Assembly: GCA_963558185.1 (NCBI GenBank)
Contig: CAUWFE010000001.1
Span: forward strand, 1-64,000
Source: UMGS1663 sp963558185
GTDB taxonomy: Bacteria; Bacillota; Clostridia; TANB77; CAG-508
Direction: 5' to 3'
Length of the DNA stretch: 64,000 nucleotides
Numbering within the stretch: the stretch's first letter is position 1; every line of letters begins with the position of its first letter. Below, piece by piece: positions 1 to 8,991 of this stretch. The notes beneath the pieces were generated by a model. It was not told where the DNA came from. It saw nothing but the letters and a program-made list of their open reading frames with translations, and searched no databases. Both the position numbers and the translations under genes were made by a program.

Positions 1-53
1 GTGCCGACGATATTTGCGGGTTACCCTGCTGAGAAAATAGGTTGTTGCCAGAG
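1..53 (+). rRNA. rrf: 5S ribosomal RNA, 3' part (cut by window edge)
   Basis: The first 53 bases match the 3' half of a Firmicutes 5S rRNA: GTGCCGACGAT at the start, a CGGGTTACCCTG hairpin, GAGAAAATAGG, and the closing GTTGCCAGAG. The 5' half lies outside the window. A tRNA gene follows 10 nt later, as at the end of many clostridial rRNA operons, so an rRNA operon probably runs in from the left. Confidence 0.8.
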
Positions 54-62
54 TTAATATAA

Positions 63-138
63 TCCTCTTTAGCTCAGTTGGTAGAGCGCTCGGCTGTTAA
101 CCGATAGGTCGTTGGTTCGAGTCCAACAAGAGGAGCCA
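63..138 (+). tRNA. tRNA-Asn (anticodon GTT)
   Basis: A full cloverleaf is visible. The acceptor arms TCCTCTT and AAGAGGA pair, followed by discriminator G and an encoded CCA at 136-138. The D stem is GCTC/GAGC, the anticodon GTT is at 96-98, and the T arm carries GGTTCGAGTCC. The outermost anticodon-stem pair is a C-T mismatch. It is probably co-transcribed with the rRNA genes to the left. Confidence 0.95.
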
Positions 139-145
139 TATTACA

Positions 146-189
146 AAAATCTTGTATTTAGCTTATATAAAGCAGTACAAGATTTTTTA
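146..189 (+). terminator. Rho-independent terminator of the rRNA/tRNA-Asn operon
   Basis: An 11-bp stem, AAAATCTTGTA (146-156) with TACAAGATTTT (176-186), is followed by a T run. It begins 7 nt after the tRNA CCA end. The rest of the gap to 474 is AT-rich and holds only a candidate promoter. Confidence 0.8.
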
Positions 190-308
190 TTTTGTTATTT
201 AATGCAATTTTAATGGAACTAGGAATTGAATATATTAATGTATACTTCAAATTTTATAAGTGTTAACCTATCATATTTTAATAATTTTGAAAATATTTAC
301 AAAACAAT

Positions 309-337
309 TTGTATTTATAGCGATTTTGTGGTATAAA
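309..337 (+). promoter_or_regulatory. Candidate promoter of the S66 peptidase gene
   Basis: TTGTAT (309-314) and TATAAA (332-337) are separated by 17 bp, about 130 bp before the start codon. The match is moderate in a very AT-rich region. Confidence 0.4.
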
Positions 338-474
338 TGAGAAAAATAAAAAAGATTTTGAATATGATTTAATTTACAATATTAAGATACAAAGTTGTAA
401 TAGACATTAGTGATTATGAAAGTTAATCAAATATTTAAGAATAAATATTAAAAATATGAAAGGAAAAGCATAAT

Positions 475-1495
475 ATGAAATATCCAGAAAATTTAAAAAT
501 AGGAGATACAATAGGTATTTGTGCACCATCCGATGGAATTGTAAATCAAGAATCTATAATTAAATTGGAACAAGCAATAAATAATTTAAAAACATTAGGA
601 TACAAAGTAATAGAAACACAAAGTGTACGTAAAAGTTCAGAAGGAAGAAGTACAAGTGCAAAGCGAAGAGTAAAAGAATTTATGGAGCTTTTAGAAAATG
701 ATGATGTAAAATTAATTATTTTTGCAAGTGGAGGAGATTTTCTAATAGAAATATTACCATATTTAAATTGGGAGCATTTAAAAAAAATAAAACCAAAATG
801 GATACAAGGCTATTCAGATATAACTGGAATAGAATTTTTATGGAATACAATATTAGATATTCCAAGTATATATTGCCAAACTATAAAAGATTATGCAATG
901 AATCCATTATATAAAAATCTTGTAGATGCTTTAGAATTTGCAAAAGGAAATAATCCAATACAAAATTCATATCCAAAACATGAAAAAGTTGACTTTTCAT
1001 TATCAGAAAATGAAAACTATACATATAAACTAACAGAAAAAACAACATGGCATAATGTATTTAATGAAAAAGAAATCACAATTGAAGGAAGACTAGTTGG
1101 TGGCTGTTTAGACGTAATACAATGTATTTTTGGAACTAAGTTTGACAAGATAAAAGAATATATAGAAAAATATAAAGAAGATGGTATTGTATGGTACTTA
1201 GAATGCTTTGACATATCTACATCAGAGCTATATAGAAAATTATGGCAAATGAAATATTCAGGATATTTTCAATATAGTAATGGCATTATTTTTGGAAGAC
1301 CATTATTTATGAAAGAAGAATATGAAATAAATGAAGTAGAAACTATAAAAAAAGCTTTATGTGATTTAAATATTCCAATTATTACACGGAGCAGATATTG
1401 GTCATGTAGCACCCCAAATGGCAATTATAAATGGAGCAATAGCTAAAATTAATTCAAAGAATGGAAATGCAACAATAGAAACATATTTTAAATAG
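475..1495 (+). CDS. S66-family LD-carboxypeptidase / MccF-like serine peptidase, read through a +1 frameshift
   Basis: Members of S66 cleave L,D bonds in murein tetrapeptides, or amide bonds of peptide-nucleotide antibiotics (MccF branch). The catalytic Ser is in GYSD (about residue 114) and the Glu in LECFD (about 243). The third triad member, His in DIGHVAPQ (about 310), is only encoded after a +1 shift at the CGG at 1387-1389. Read conventionally, the frame ends at 1446 without the His. Skipping the C gives a 339-residue protein ending at the TAG at 1493-1495, a normal family length. The start ATG has AAAGGAAAAG upstream. It is a single gene after the rRNA/tRNA operon. Which of the two S66 activities it has cannot be decided from sequence. 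Confidence 0.8.
1387..1390 (+). other. Putative +1 recoding site (CGG A), codon 305 of the S66 gene
   Basis: ACA CGG AGC in the upstream frame becomes ACA (c) GGA GCA GAT in the downstream frame. The downstream frame continues with GADIGHVAPQ, the conserved His motif, for 35 codons to a stop. Without the shift, translation stops 18 codons later. Confidence 0.75.
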
Positions 1496-1521
1496 CTATA
1501 AGTATAGATAAATAAAATTCT

Positions 1522-1764
1522 GTTACCATTCACAGTTTATAAATAATATTAATAAGAATGTATATATTAATATTTCATAAATTTCTTTGGTTCAATACGT
1601 GCATTAGACTTTCTAAATCTAAAAGGAATGAGCCTCTCGGAATTTCCGCTTCCTCATTCCTTTTAGATAAAGAAACTCTTACAAGCACTTCTATCACAAT
1701 CGAAATTTAATCAATATTAATATATATACATTCTATAGAATAATTTGTAGCTGTGAATTGTAAC
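1522..1764 (+). mobile_element. MITE-like element, family 1, copy a
   Basis: This 243-bp element begins GTTACCATTCACAG and ends CTGTGAATTGTAAC, which are imperfect inverted repeats. It is flanked by AAAATTCT (1514-1521) and GAAATTCT (1765-1772), an 8-bp duplication with one mismatch. The core holds a perfect 16-bp stem (1617-1632 with 1653-1668) whose loop contains the palindrome CGGAATTTCCG. A near-identical copy lies at 14843-15077. There is no coding capacity, so it is non-autonomous. It fills the gap between the S66 gene and the next promoter. The strand is arbitrary. Confidence 0.85.
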
Positions 1765-1794
1765 GAAATTCTATAAAGTATGCAAAAAATAAAA

Positions 1795-1823
1795 TTGACA
1801 AATAATATATAAAGTGATAACAT
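1795..1823 (+). promoter_or_regulatory. Promoter of the small membrane protein gene
   Basis: TTGACA (1795-1800) and TAACAT (1818-1823) are 17 bp apart, about 34 bp before the ATG. A TATAAT at 1823-1828 is too far from the -35 to be the partner. Confidence 0.5.
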
Positions 1824-1856
1824 ATAATAGTACTAAAACCAGAAGGAGGGGATAAT

Positions 1857-2276
1857 ATGAATATTTATGGGTCAAAAAATTTGTATTCATCATCAAGTAG
1901 CTTAGCACAAGGTGCTGTTTGGGTAATTATATCATTAGTATTAGCAATTGTAGGAGGTCTTGTAGTATACTTCGTATTTTTAAGTAAAAAGAATGAAGGA
2001 AAATTTACAGGTTTCTTAGGATGGTTATATGACTTTTTAGCATTTAAGAAAATGACTTTAGAGGTTATATTAAAAGTAACATACATTATATTTGCTATAT
2101 TTGTAACACTATCACCACTTGCAAATATAGGAAAAGACTTTTTAGGAACACTACTTTCAATTGTTATAGGAAATGTTACATTAAGATTAGTTTATGAATT
2201 TTCATTAGTATTATTAGTGATATGCAGAAATACTACAGAAATTAATAAAAAGTTATCTGATAAAAATAAAGAATAA
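1857..2276 (+). CDS. Small membrane protein of unknown function (139 aa)
   Basis: I do not recognise the family. A short Ser-rich N-terminus (about residues 10-15) is followed by three predicted membrane segments at roughly 20-43, 68-90 and 94-123, with a Lys-rich loop after the first and a charged C-terminal tail. AGGAGGGG lies at a good distance before the ATG. It has its own promoter and terminator, so it is monocistronic. It looks like a small integral membrane protein, with no catalytic motif visible. Confidence 0.75.
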   Translation: MNIYGSKNLYSSSSSLAQGAVWVIISLVLAIVGGLVVYFVFLSKKNEGKFTGFLGWLYDFLAFKKMTLEVILKVTYIIFAIFVTLSPLANIGKDFLGTLLSIVIGNVTLRLVYEFSLVLLVICRNTTEINKKLSDKNKE

Positions 2277-2296
2277 TTACATATAAAAATTATAAT

Positions 2297-2336
2297 AAAA
2301 AGTTACAAATTTAAAATTAGATTTGTAGCTTTTTAT
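2297..2336 (+). terminator. Terminator of the small membrane protein gene
   Basis: AAAGTTACAAAT and ATTTGTAGCTTT form a stem with one mismatch, followed by TTTTATTT, about 25 bp after the stop codon. Confidence 0.75.
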
Positions 2337-2410
2337 TTAATATGCAAAACAAATAAATTAGAAAAAATATGAAAAAAATGAATATTTTACAAAAAGAATA
2401 CAAAGAATAC

Positions 2411-2439
2411 TTGAAAAGTAGCAAAAATTGATATAAAAT
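2411..2439 (+). promoter_or_regulatory. Promoter of the glycolytic operon
   Basis: TTGAAA (2411-2416), a 17-bp spacer and TAAAAT (2434-2439). Just downstream, GGTCAAAATGATCA includes the palindrome TGATCA at about 2454-2459, a possible operator; no CggR-like regulator gene is adjacent. Confidence 0.55.
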
Positions 2440-2501
2440 AGTAATGGTCAAAATGATCAAAAAGCATGCACAAATAGTGCAAAGAAATGGAGGAATTGAT
2501 T

Positions 2502-3512
2502 ATGACAGTAAAAATCGGAATTAACGGTTTTGGTAGAATTGGAAACTTAGCATTCCAAGCAGCATTAAAAAAGAAAGAGGTAGAAGTTGTAGCAATAAAT
2601 GATCCATTTATTACAGCAGATTATATGGCATATATGGTAAAATATGATACTGTACATGGTAGATTTAATGGTGAAGTATCTGCAACAGATAATACACTTA
2701 TTGTAAATGGAAAAGAAATTAAAGTATATAATGAAATGGATCCAGCAAATATTCCTTGGGGAAAAATTGGAGTAGAATATGTATTAGAATGTTCAGGAGT
2801 ATTTACAACAATGGATAAAGCAGAAGCACACTTAAAAGGAGGAGCTAAAAAAGTAGTTATTAGCGCACCTTCAAAAGATGCACCAATGTTTGTAATGGGA
2901 GTAAATAACACAGAATATAATCCAAGTATGAACATTGTATCAAATGCATCTTGTACAACAAACTGCTTAGCACCACTAGCTAAAGTTATTAACGATAAAT
3001 TCGGAATAGTAGATGGCTTAATGACAACAGTTCATGCTACAACAGCAACACAAAAAACAGTTGATGGAGCATCTAAAAAAGACTGGAGAGGTGGACGTGC
3101 AGCAGCAGCTAACATTATCCCTTCATCAACAGGAGCTGCAAAAGCAGTAGGAAAAGTAATTCCTGAATTAAACGGAAAACTAACAGGTATGGCATTTAGA
3201 GTTCCAACTGTTGATGTATCTGTAGTAGATTTAACATGTAATTTAGCTAAAAAAGCAAGTTATGAAGAAATCTGCAAAGCTATGAAAGAAGCATCAGAAA
3301 ATGAAATGAAAGGAATTATAGAATACGTTGATGAAGACGTAGTATCTTCAGATTTCATAAATGATGAACATACTTCTATATTCGATAGCAAAGCAGGAAT
3401 TCAATTAACAGATAATTTTGTAAAACTAGTTGCTTGGTATGACAATGAATGGGGATATTCTCATAAATTAGTAGATTTAGCTGTTTATATGGCATCAGTT
3501 GACAATAAATAA
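2502..3512 (+). CDS. gap: Glyceraldehyde-3-phosphate dehydrogenase, type I
   Basis: It oxidises and phosphorylates glyceraldehyde-3-phosphate with NAD to 1,3-bisphosphoglycerate in the cytoplasm. The N-terminus GINGFGRIGNLAF is the dinucleotide-binding fold. SNASCTTNCLAP carries the catalytic Cys, and WYDNEWGYS is near the C-terminus. The length of 336 residues is normal. The ATG at 2502 follows GGAGG at ideal spacing; an upstream in-frame ATG at 2487 would overlap that ribosome-binding site. First gene of the gap-pgk-ispH-tpiA-gpmI cluster. Confidence 0.97.
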   Translation: MTVKIGINGFGRIGNLAFQAALKKKEVEVVAINDPFITADYMAYMVKYDTVHGRFNGEVSATDNTLIVNGKEIKVYNEMDPANIPWGKIGVEYVLECSGVFTTMDKAEAHLKGGAKKVVISAPSKDAPMFVMGVNNTEYNPSMNIVSNASCTTNCLAPLAKVINDKFGIVDGLMTTVHATTATQKTVDGASKKDWRGGRAAAANIIPSSTGAAKAVGKVIPELNGKLTGMAFRVPTVDVSVVDLTCNLAKKASYEEICKAMKEASENEMKGIIEYVDEDVVSSDFINDEHTSIFDSKAGIQLTDNFVKLVAWYDNEWGYSHKLVDLAVYMASVDNK

Positions 3513-3601
3513 TAAAAAATATAAAAGTTTAACAATATATGTGTATTTAATTTCTAATATGCATAATTCAAGGAAAAATAACCTTGTTATATATTAAAAA
3601 C

Positions 3602-3637
3602 ATTTAGAAGATCTTATTTAAATAAGGTCTTCTAAAT
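3602..3637 (+). promoter_or_regulatory. Strong intercistronic hairpin between gap and pgk
   Basis: Eighteen bases at 3602-3619 pair with 3620-3637, giving a long stem with essentially no loop and one G-T pair. It is followed by AGCAAAATAAAG rather than a T run. This looks more like an RNA-processing or stabilising hairpin than a terminator. A smaller CAAGG/CCTTG hairpin precedes it. Confidence 0.6.
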
Positions 3638-3665
3638 AGCAAAATAAAGAAAGGATGTTAATAAA

Positions 3666-4853
3666 ATGAACAAAAAAACTGTAAAAGACATTGATGTAAA
3701 AGGAAAAAAAGTATTAGTAAGATGTGATTTCAACGTACCATTTGATGAAAATGGAAACATATCTGATAACAGAAGAATTGTGGCGGCTTTACCTACAATT
3801 AAATATTTATTAGAAAATAATTGTAAAGTAATTCTTTGCTCACATTTAGGAAGACCAAAGGGAGAATTTAATAAAGAATTCACATTAGCTCCAGTAGCTA
3901 AAGAACTATCAAAATTATTAGGACAAGATGTAAAACTTGCAGAAGATATCGTAGGAGAAAGTGCAAAAAAATTAACATCTGAAATGAAAGAAGGAGAAGT
4001 AGTACTTCTTGAAAATGTTAGATTTGATGCAAGAGAAGAAAAAAATGACGAAGAATTTTCAAAAGATTTAGCATCACTTGCTGAAATATATGTAAATGAC
4101 GCTTTTGGAACTGCTCACAGAGCACATAGCTCAACAACAGGAGTAGCAAGCTTTTTACCAGCAGTATCTGGCTTTTTAATAGAAAAAGAATTAAACTTCT
4201 TAGGTTCAGCATTAGAAAATCCAGAAAGACCATTTGTAGCTATTTTAGGAGGAAAGAAAGTTTCTGATAAAATAGGAGTTATTGATAGTTTATTAGAAAA
4301 AGTAAATACATTAATCATTGGTGGAGGTATGGCATATACATTCTTCCGTTCTATGGGATATACAGTAGGAAACTCTATATGCGAAGAAGATAAGTTAGAC
4401 CTAGCAAGAGATTTAATGAAAAAAGCAGAAGAAAAAGGTGTAAAACTTATGCTACCAGTAGACAATGTTGTGGCAGATAAATTTGGACCAGATGCAAATG
4501 CTAAAGTTGTTGATTCTCATGAAATACCAGATGGTTGGGAAGGATTAGATATTGGTCCAGAAACAGCAAAATTATATTCAGAAGAATTAAAAAATGCAAA
4601 AACTGTTATTTGGAATGGACCAGTAGGTTTATTTGAATTCGATAAATTTGCAAATGGAACAAATGCATTAGCAAAAACTTTATCAGAATTAACAAATGCA
4701 ACAACTATTATCGGAGGAGGAGACTCAGCAGCAGCAGTTGAAAAAATAGGATTATCAGATAAATTTACACATATTTCAACAGGTGGTGGAGCTTCTTTAG
4801 AATTCTTAGAAGGTAAAAAATTACCAGGAATTGAAGCATTACAAAACAAATAA
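3666..4853 (+). CDS. pgk: Phosphoglycerate kinase
   Basis: It transfers the acyl phosphate of 1,3-bisphosphoglycerate to ADP. The N-terminal domain shows VLVRCDFNVPFD and SHLGRPKG (substrate binding). The C-terminal domain shows GGKKVSDKIGV, WNGPVGLFE and the nucleotide-binding GGGDSAAA stretch. Its 395 residues are the normal length. AAAGGATG precedes the ATG. It is second in the glycolytic cluster and separated from gap by 153 bp containing hairpins. Confidence 0.98.
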   Translation: MNKKTVKDIDVKGKKVLVRCDFNVPFDENGNISDNRRIVAALPTIKYLLENNCKVILCSHLGRPKGEFNKEFTLAPVAKELSKLLGQDVKLAEDIVGESAKKLTSEMKEGEVVLLENVRFDAREEKNDEEFSKDLASLAEIYVNDAFGTAHRAHSSTTGVASFLPAVSGFLIEKELNFLGSALENPERPFVAILGGKKVSDKIGVIDSLLEKVNTLIIGGGMAYTFFRSMGYTVGNSICEEDKLDLARDLMKKAEEKGVKLMLPVDNVVADKFGPDANAKVVDSHEIPDGWEGLDIGPETAKLYSEELKNAKTVIWNGPVGLFEFDKFANGTNALAKTLSELTNATTIIGGGDSAAAVEKIGLSDKFTHISTGGGASLEFLEGKKLPGIEALQNK

Positions 4854-4867
4854 AAGGAAAAAAGTAT

Positions 4868-5734
4868 ATGGAAGTTATTTTAGGAAAAACAAGTGGATTT
4901 TGCCCAGGAATTACAAATGCAGTAGAAACAACAAAAAAAATATTAGAGCAAACTAAACAAAATATATATTGCTTAGGAGATTTAACACATAATGCACAAG
5001 TAATTGAAAAGTTAGAAAAAATGGGATTAATCACTATTGAAAATGTAGAAGAGGCAAAATCTAAAGTGATTTTTCGTTCTCATGGAGTAGAAAAAAAAGT
5101 ATATGAAAAAGCAAAACAATTAGGTTTAGAAATTATAGATTTAACTTGTCCAAAAGTACTAAGAATTCATAAGCTAGCTGAAGAATATACTAATAAAGGA
5201 TATCATATAGTATATATAGGAGAAGGAAAACATCCAGAGGTAATAGGAACTTTAAGCTTTTGTGAAAATAATTATTCTTTAATAGAACAAGAAGATGATG
5301 TAGAAAAAGTAATACAAGATATAATAAATAAAAAATATAATAAAATTGTAATACTAGAACAAACTACATTTCATTTAGAAAAATATAATAATATCATACA
5401 AAAACTACAAAAACAATTACCAAAAAATGTAGAACTAGTAATAGAAGAAACTATTTGCAATGCAACACATATAAGACAGAATGAAACTACTAAAATCTCA
5501 AAAGAAGTAGATTACATGATTATTATAGGTGGTAAAAAAAGTTCTAACACATATAAACTATATGAAATTGCAAAAGCAAATTGTACAAATGCAATACTTG
5601 TACAAACTAAAGAAGACTTGCCAATTGAAGAAATAAAAAAATATAATAAAATTGGAATTATGGCAGGTGCATCTACTCCAAAAGAGAGCATAGAAGACAT
5701 TATAGAAGTCTTAGAAAAGGAGGAAAGAGTATGA
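4868..5734 (+). CDS. ispH: 4-hydroxy-3-methylbut-2-enyl diphosphate reductase (IspH/LytB)
   Basis: Last enzyme of the MEP pathway: it reduces HMBPP to IPP and DMAPP with a [4Fe-4S] cluster. The three cluster cysteines are present in GFCPGI (C12), DLTCPKV (C94) and ETICNAT (C197). The substrate-binding histidines lie in LTHN, SHGV and KHPEV. At 288 residues it is a stand-alone IspH. In many Clostridia this protein is fused to ribosomal protein S1 next to cmk; here S1 is separate at 17.3 kb. It sits 14 nt after pgk and overlaps tpiA by 4 nt, so it is translationally tied to glycolysis genes. Confidence 0.95.
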   Translation: MEVILGKTSGFCPGITNAVETTKKILEQTKQNIYCLGDLTHNAQVIEKLEKMGLITIENVEEAKSKVIFRSHGVEKKVYEKAKQLGLEIIDLTCPKVLRIHKLAEEYTNKGYHIVYIGEGKHPEVIGTLSFCENNYSLIEQEDDVEKVIQDIINKKYNKIVILEQTTFHLEKYNNIIQKLQKQLPKNVELVIEETICNATHIRQNETTKISKEVDYMIIIGGKKSSNTYKLYEIAKANCTNAILVQTKEDLPIEEIKKYNKIGIMAGASTPKESIEDIIEVLEKEERV

Positions 5735-6486
5735 GAAAAAAAGTGATCGCTGGAAATTGGAAAATGAATATGTTACCAAATGAAGCTATCAGCTTTATTA
5801 CAGAACTTTCAAAAAAAGTAGAAAAAACACAAAATGAAGTAATTCTTTGCGTACCATATACAGACTTATTTTATAGTTTACTTACAGCACAAGGAACTAA
5901 TATAAAAATTGGAGCACAAAATATGCATTGGGAAGAAAAAGGAGCATATACAGGAGAAATTTCTGGAGAAATGCTAAAATGCATAAATGTAGAATATGTA
6001 ATTATAGGACATTCAGAAAGAAGACAATATTTTGCAGAAACAGATGAAACAGTTAATAAAAAAGTAAAATCAGCATTTGCAAATGGTTTAAAGCCAATTG
6101 TATGTGTTGGTGAAACTTTAGAAGAAAGAGAATCTGGAAAAGCAAAAGAAATTATTACAAAACAAACACAACTTGCATTAGAAGGATTAGAAAAAGAACA
6201 AATAAAAAATACAATAATTGCATATGAACCAATTTGGGCTATTGGAACTGGAAAAACTGCAACAGCTACAGATGCAAATGAATCTATAAAACAAATAAGA
6301 GAAAAAATAAAAGAAATTTATGGTGAAGAAGTAGCAGAAAATGTAATTATACAATATGGAGGCAGTGTAAAACCATCAAATGCTAAAGAGTTATTTGAAA
6401 CATCTGATATAGATGGAGCTTTAGTTGGTGGGGCAAGCTTAAAAGTAGAAGATTTCGAAAAAATTGTAAATTATGATCAAAATTAA
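5731..6486 (+). CDS. tpiA: Triosephosphate isomerase
   Basis: It interconverts DHAP and glyceraldehyde-3-phosphate. Catalytic Lys in GNWKMN, His in IGHSERR, Glu in YEPIWAIGTG, and the phosphate-gripping GGSVKPSN and GALVGGASL. The 251-residue length is normal. The start overlaps the end of ispH by 4 nt, with AGGAGG inside ispH as ribosome-binding site, showing an operon. Confidence 0.98.
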   Translation: MRKKVIAGNWKMNMLPNEAISFITELSKKVEKTQNEVILCVPYTDLFYSLLTAQGTNIKIGAQNMHWEEKGAYTGEISGEMLKCINVEYVIIGHSERRQYFAETDETVNKKVKSAFANGLKPIVCVGETLEERESGKAKEIITKQTQLALEGLEKEQIKNTIIAYEPIWAIGTGKTATATDANESIKQIREKIKEIYGEEVAENVIIQYGGSVKPSNAKELFETSDIDGALVGGASLKVEDFEKIVNYDQN

Positions 6487-6555
6487 TATGCATAATAAGA
6501 TTTATTATGCATATTTAGGCTGCCAAAATGTTTAAATAAAAGGAAGGTATAAAGG

Positions 6556-8085
6556 ATGAATAAAAAATTAACCATGTTAATGATATTAGACGGGTTTGGT
6601 GAAAATAGTAATACAAATGCAAATGCAATTGCAATGGCAAATACGCCTAATATAGACAAACTAATGAAAACTTGTCCAACTACAGATATATATACAAGTG
6701 GATTAAATGTTGGATTACCAGATGGACAAATGGGAAATTCAGAAGTAGGTCATACTAATATTGGTGCAGGAAGAATTGTATATCAAGAATTAACAAGAAT
6801 TACAAAATCAATTGAAGATGGAGATTTCTTTAGTATACCAGAATTTGTAGGAGCTATTGAAAATTGCAAAAAATATAATTCAAAACTACACATCTTAGGA
6901 CTATTATCAGATGGAGGTGTTCATAGTCATATACGCCATTTATATGGATTATTAGAATTAGCTAAAAGAAAAGACTTTGAAGAAGTGTATGTACATTGTT
7001 TTATGGACGGAAGAGATACACCACCAGCATCTGGCGAAAACTATATCACAGCATTAGAAGAAAAAATGAAAGAAAAAGGTATAGGCAAAATAGCAACTCT
7101 TTCAGGAAGATTTTATGCAATGGATAGAGATAAAAGATGGCAAAGAGTTCAAAAAGCATATAATGCTTTAGTAAATGGAGAAGGAGAAAAAGCAACATCT
7201 GCAACATCTGCAATTGAAAGTTCTTATCAAAAAGAAGTTTTTGATGAATTCATAGAACCAACAGTTATAATGAATGGAGAAAATCCAGTAGCAACAATTG
7301 GAGAACATGACTCAGTTATATTCTTCAACTTTAGACCAGATAGAGCAAGAGAAATAACAAGAACTTTAGTAGATAAAGAATTCAATGAATTTGAAACAAA
7401 AAAACAAGATTTATATTTTGTGTGCATGACAAGTTATGATGAAACAATGCCAAATGTGCAAGTAGCTTTCAAAAAAGCAGAATTAAAAAATACATTTGGA
7501 GAATATATTTCAGAAAAAGGCTTAACACAACTAAGAATTGCAGAAACAGAAAAATATGCTCATGTTACATTTTTCTTTAACGGTGGAGAAGAAAAGCAAT
7601 ATCCGGGAGAAGATAGAATATTAATACAATCTCCAAAAGTAGAAACTTATGATTTAAAGCCAGAAATGAGTGCATATGAAGTAACTGAAAAAGTAGTAGA
7701 AGCAATTAATGCTAATAAATATGATTGCATAATATTAAACTATGCAAATCCAGATATGGTAGGTCATACAGGAAACTTAGAAGCTGCAATAAAAGCTATT
7801 GAAACTGTAGATGAATGTGTAGGTAAAGTAGTAGAAGCTGTAAATAATCAACATGGAGTATTATTAATAACTGCCGACCATGGAAATGCAGAGCAAATGA
7901 TAGATTATAAAACAGGAGAACCACATACAGCACATACAACAAATCCGGTACCATTAATATTAGTGGGTATGGAGAATGCACAATTAAAACAAGGAAAGTT
8001 AGCAGACTTAGCACCAACAATGTTAGAAATAATGGGATTAGAAAAACCAGAAGAAATGACAGGAGAAAGTATTATTTTAAACTAA
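6556..8085 (+). CDS. gpmI: 2,3-bisphosphoglycerate-independent phosphoglycerate mutase
   Basis: It interconverts 3- and 2-phosphoglycerate using a phosphoserine intermediate and two Mn ions. The N-terminal metal site is DGFGENSN, the catalytic Ser is in MGNSEVGHTN, GRFYAMDRDKRW follows, and the C-terminal metal residues include TADHGNAEQM and HTTNPVP. Length of 509 residues is typical. It ends the glycolytic run; enolase is not in the window. Confidence 0.98.
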   Translation: MNKKLTMLMILDGFGENSNTNANAIAMANTPNIDKLMKTCPTTDIYTSGLNVGLPDGQMGNSEVGHTNIGAGRIVYQELTRITKSIEDGDFFSIPEFVGAIENCKKYNSKLHILGLLSDGGVHSHIRHLYGLLELAKRKDFEEVYVHCFMDGRDTPPASGENYITALEEKMKEKGIGKIATLSGRFYAMDRDKRWQRVQKAYNALVNGEGEKATSATSAIESSYQKEVFDEFIEPTVIMNGENPVATIGEHDSVIFFNFRPDRAREITRTLVDKEFNEFETKKQDLYFVCMTSYDETMPNVQVAFKKAELKNTFGEYISEKGLTQLRIAETEKYAHVTFFFNGGEEKQYPGEDRILIQSPKVETYDLKPEMSAYEVTEKVVEAINANKYDCIILNYANPDMVGHTGNLEAAIKAIETVDECVGKVVEAVNNQHGVLLITADHGNAEQMIDYKTGEPHTAHTTNPVPLILVGMENAQLKQGKLADLAPTMLEIMGLEKPEEMTGESIILN

Positions 8086-8116
8086 CAATTAAATCCTATA
8101 GGGGGAAGAATATGGC

Positions 8117-8960
8117 ATGCTAAACGAAGTAAAAATAAGAAGTTTATATGAACAAATACGAATGCAATTATATAGAATGATACCAGAAAAATGGGATAAA
8201 GTATATTTATATTCATCTATTATAGAACAAGTGAATAATCTACAAACAGGTGAAATGTTTTTTTACTATTGTCCAGCAGGAATTTTAAAGAAAAATTATG
8301 TAAACGTATACGAAATTCCTGCGAAATTTAATATAGAAGAATCAGAATATATGATATTAGTAGAAAAACTATATAATACAATAAAACAATTGAGATTAGA
8401 ATATGAAAAAGAACAATTATGGTCTAATATAACCATTTACATAGAAGGTACATATTTTCAAATTCATTATGTATATGAAGATTTATTACGGTTCAGAATA
8501 TTCTAGCTATGATAGGCATATTATATGGAAATGCCAGTATTTAAACTTCCCACTAGAAAGATTATCTAAAAAAGATAGAAACATGGTAGTTGAATACTTT
8601 AATAAGAAATCTACATTTAATAGAAAAATAAAAGAAGAAACCTTAAATATATATTCTAAAAAAGAAAAAAGTAGAGGTTTAGAATATGAAAAAATAGAAG
8701 AACCTCCACAAACTGAAACTAAACAAATAAGAAAACCAAAAAAGAAAATAGATAAATATGAAGAATATAAAGTAAAACAAGCTCAAGAAGAATATAAAAA
8801 AATGGACAAATATGAAAAGTATAAATTTGAAATGGCAAATAAAGAAAATAAAGAAAAACAAAAAATGGAGAAATTTAGAAATCAAGTATACTTAGCAGAA
8901 CAAAATATTTCAAAAAATCAAGAGCAAAACTTTAATAAAAATCAGATTTTAAAATTTTAA
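8117..8960 (+). CDS. YezG/DUF600-like protein with a Lys/Glu-rich tail, read through a +1 frameshift
   Basis: The first 124 residues resemble the YezG (DUF600) family, described as possible immunity proteins of secreted toxins: LYEQI near the start, IPEKWDKVYLY, FFYY, and IHYVYEDL. The family pattern YEDL..(S/Y)YDRHIIWK..YL is only complete when the C of the CGG at 8489-8491 is skipped, joining the upstream frame (stop at 8506) to the downstream frame ending at 8960. The joined protein has 280 residues; about 120 of these form a low-complexity tail with repeats of DKYE(E/K)YK, probably helical. No toxin gene is adjacent. It lies between gpmI and the NifU-like gene. GGGGGA precedes the ATG. 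Confidence 0.65.
8489..8492 (+). other. Putative +1 recoding site (CGG T), codon 125 of the YezG-like gene
   Basis: TTA TTA CGG TTC in the upstream frame becomes TTA TTA (c) GGT TCA GAA TAT in the downstream frame. The conventional frame stops four codons after the CGG. No ATG with a ribosome-binding site is available to start the downstream frame separately. Confidence 0.72.
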
Positions 8961-8991
8961 AATATATCAAATATCGAAAGGAGAAATAAAT

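Noticed and set aside
8469..8960. Separate gene starting at the ATG at 8469
   Set aside because: The ATG lies inside the upstream YezG-like frame with no ribosome-binding site, and the first codons are an out-of-frame copy of that domain.
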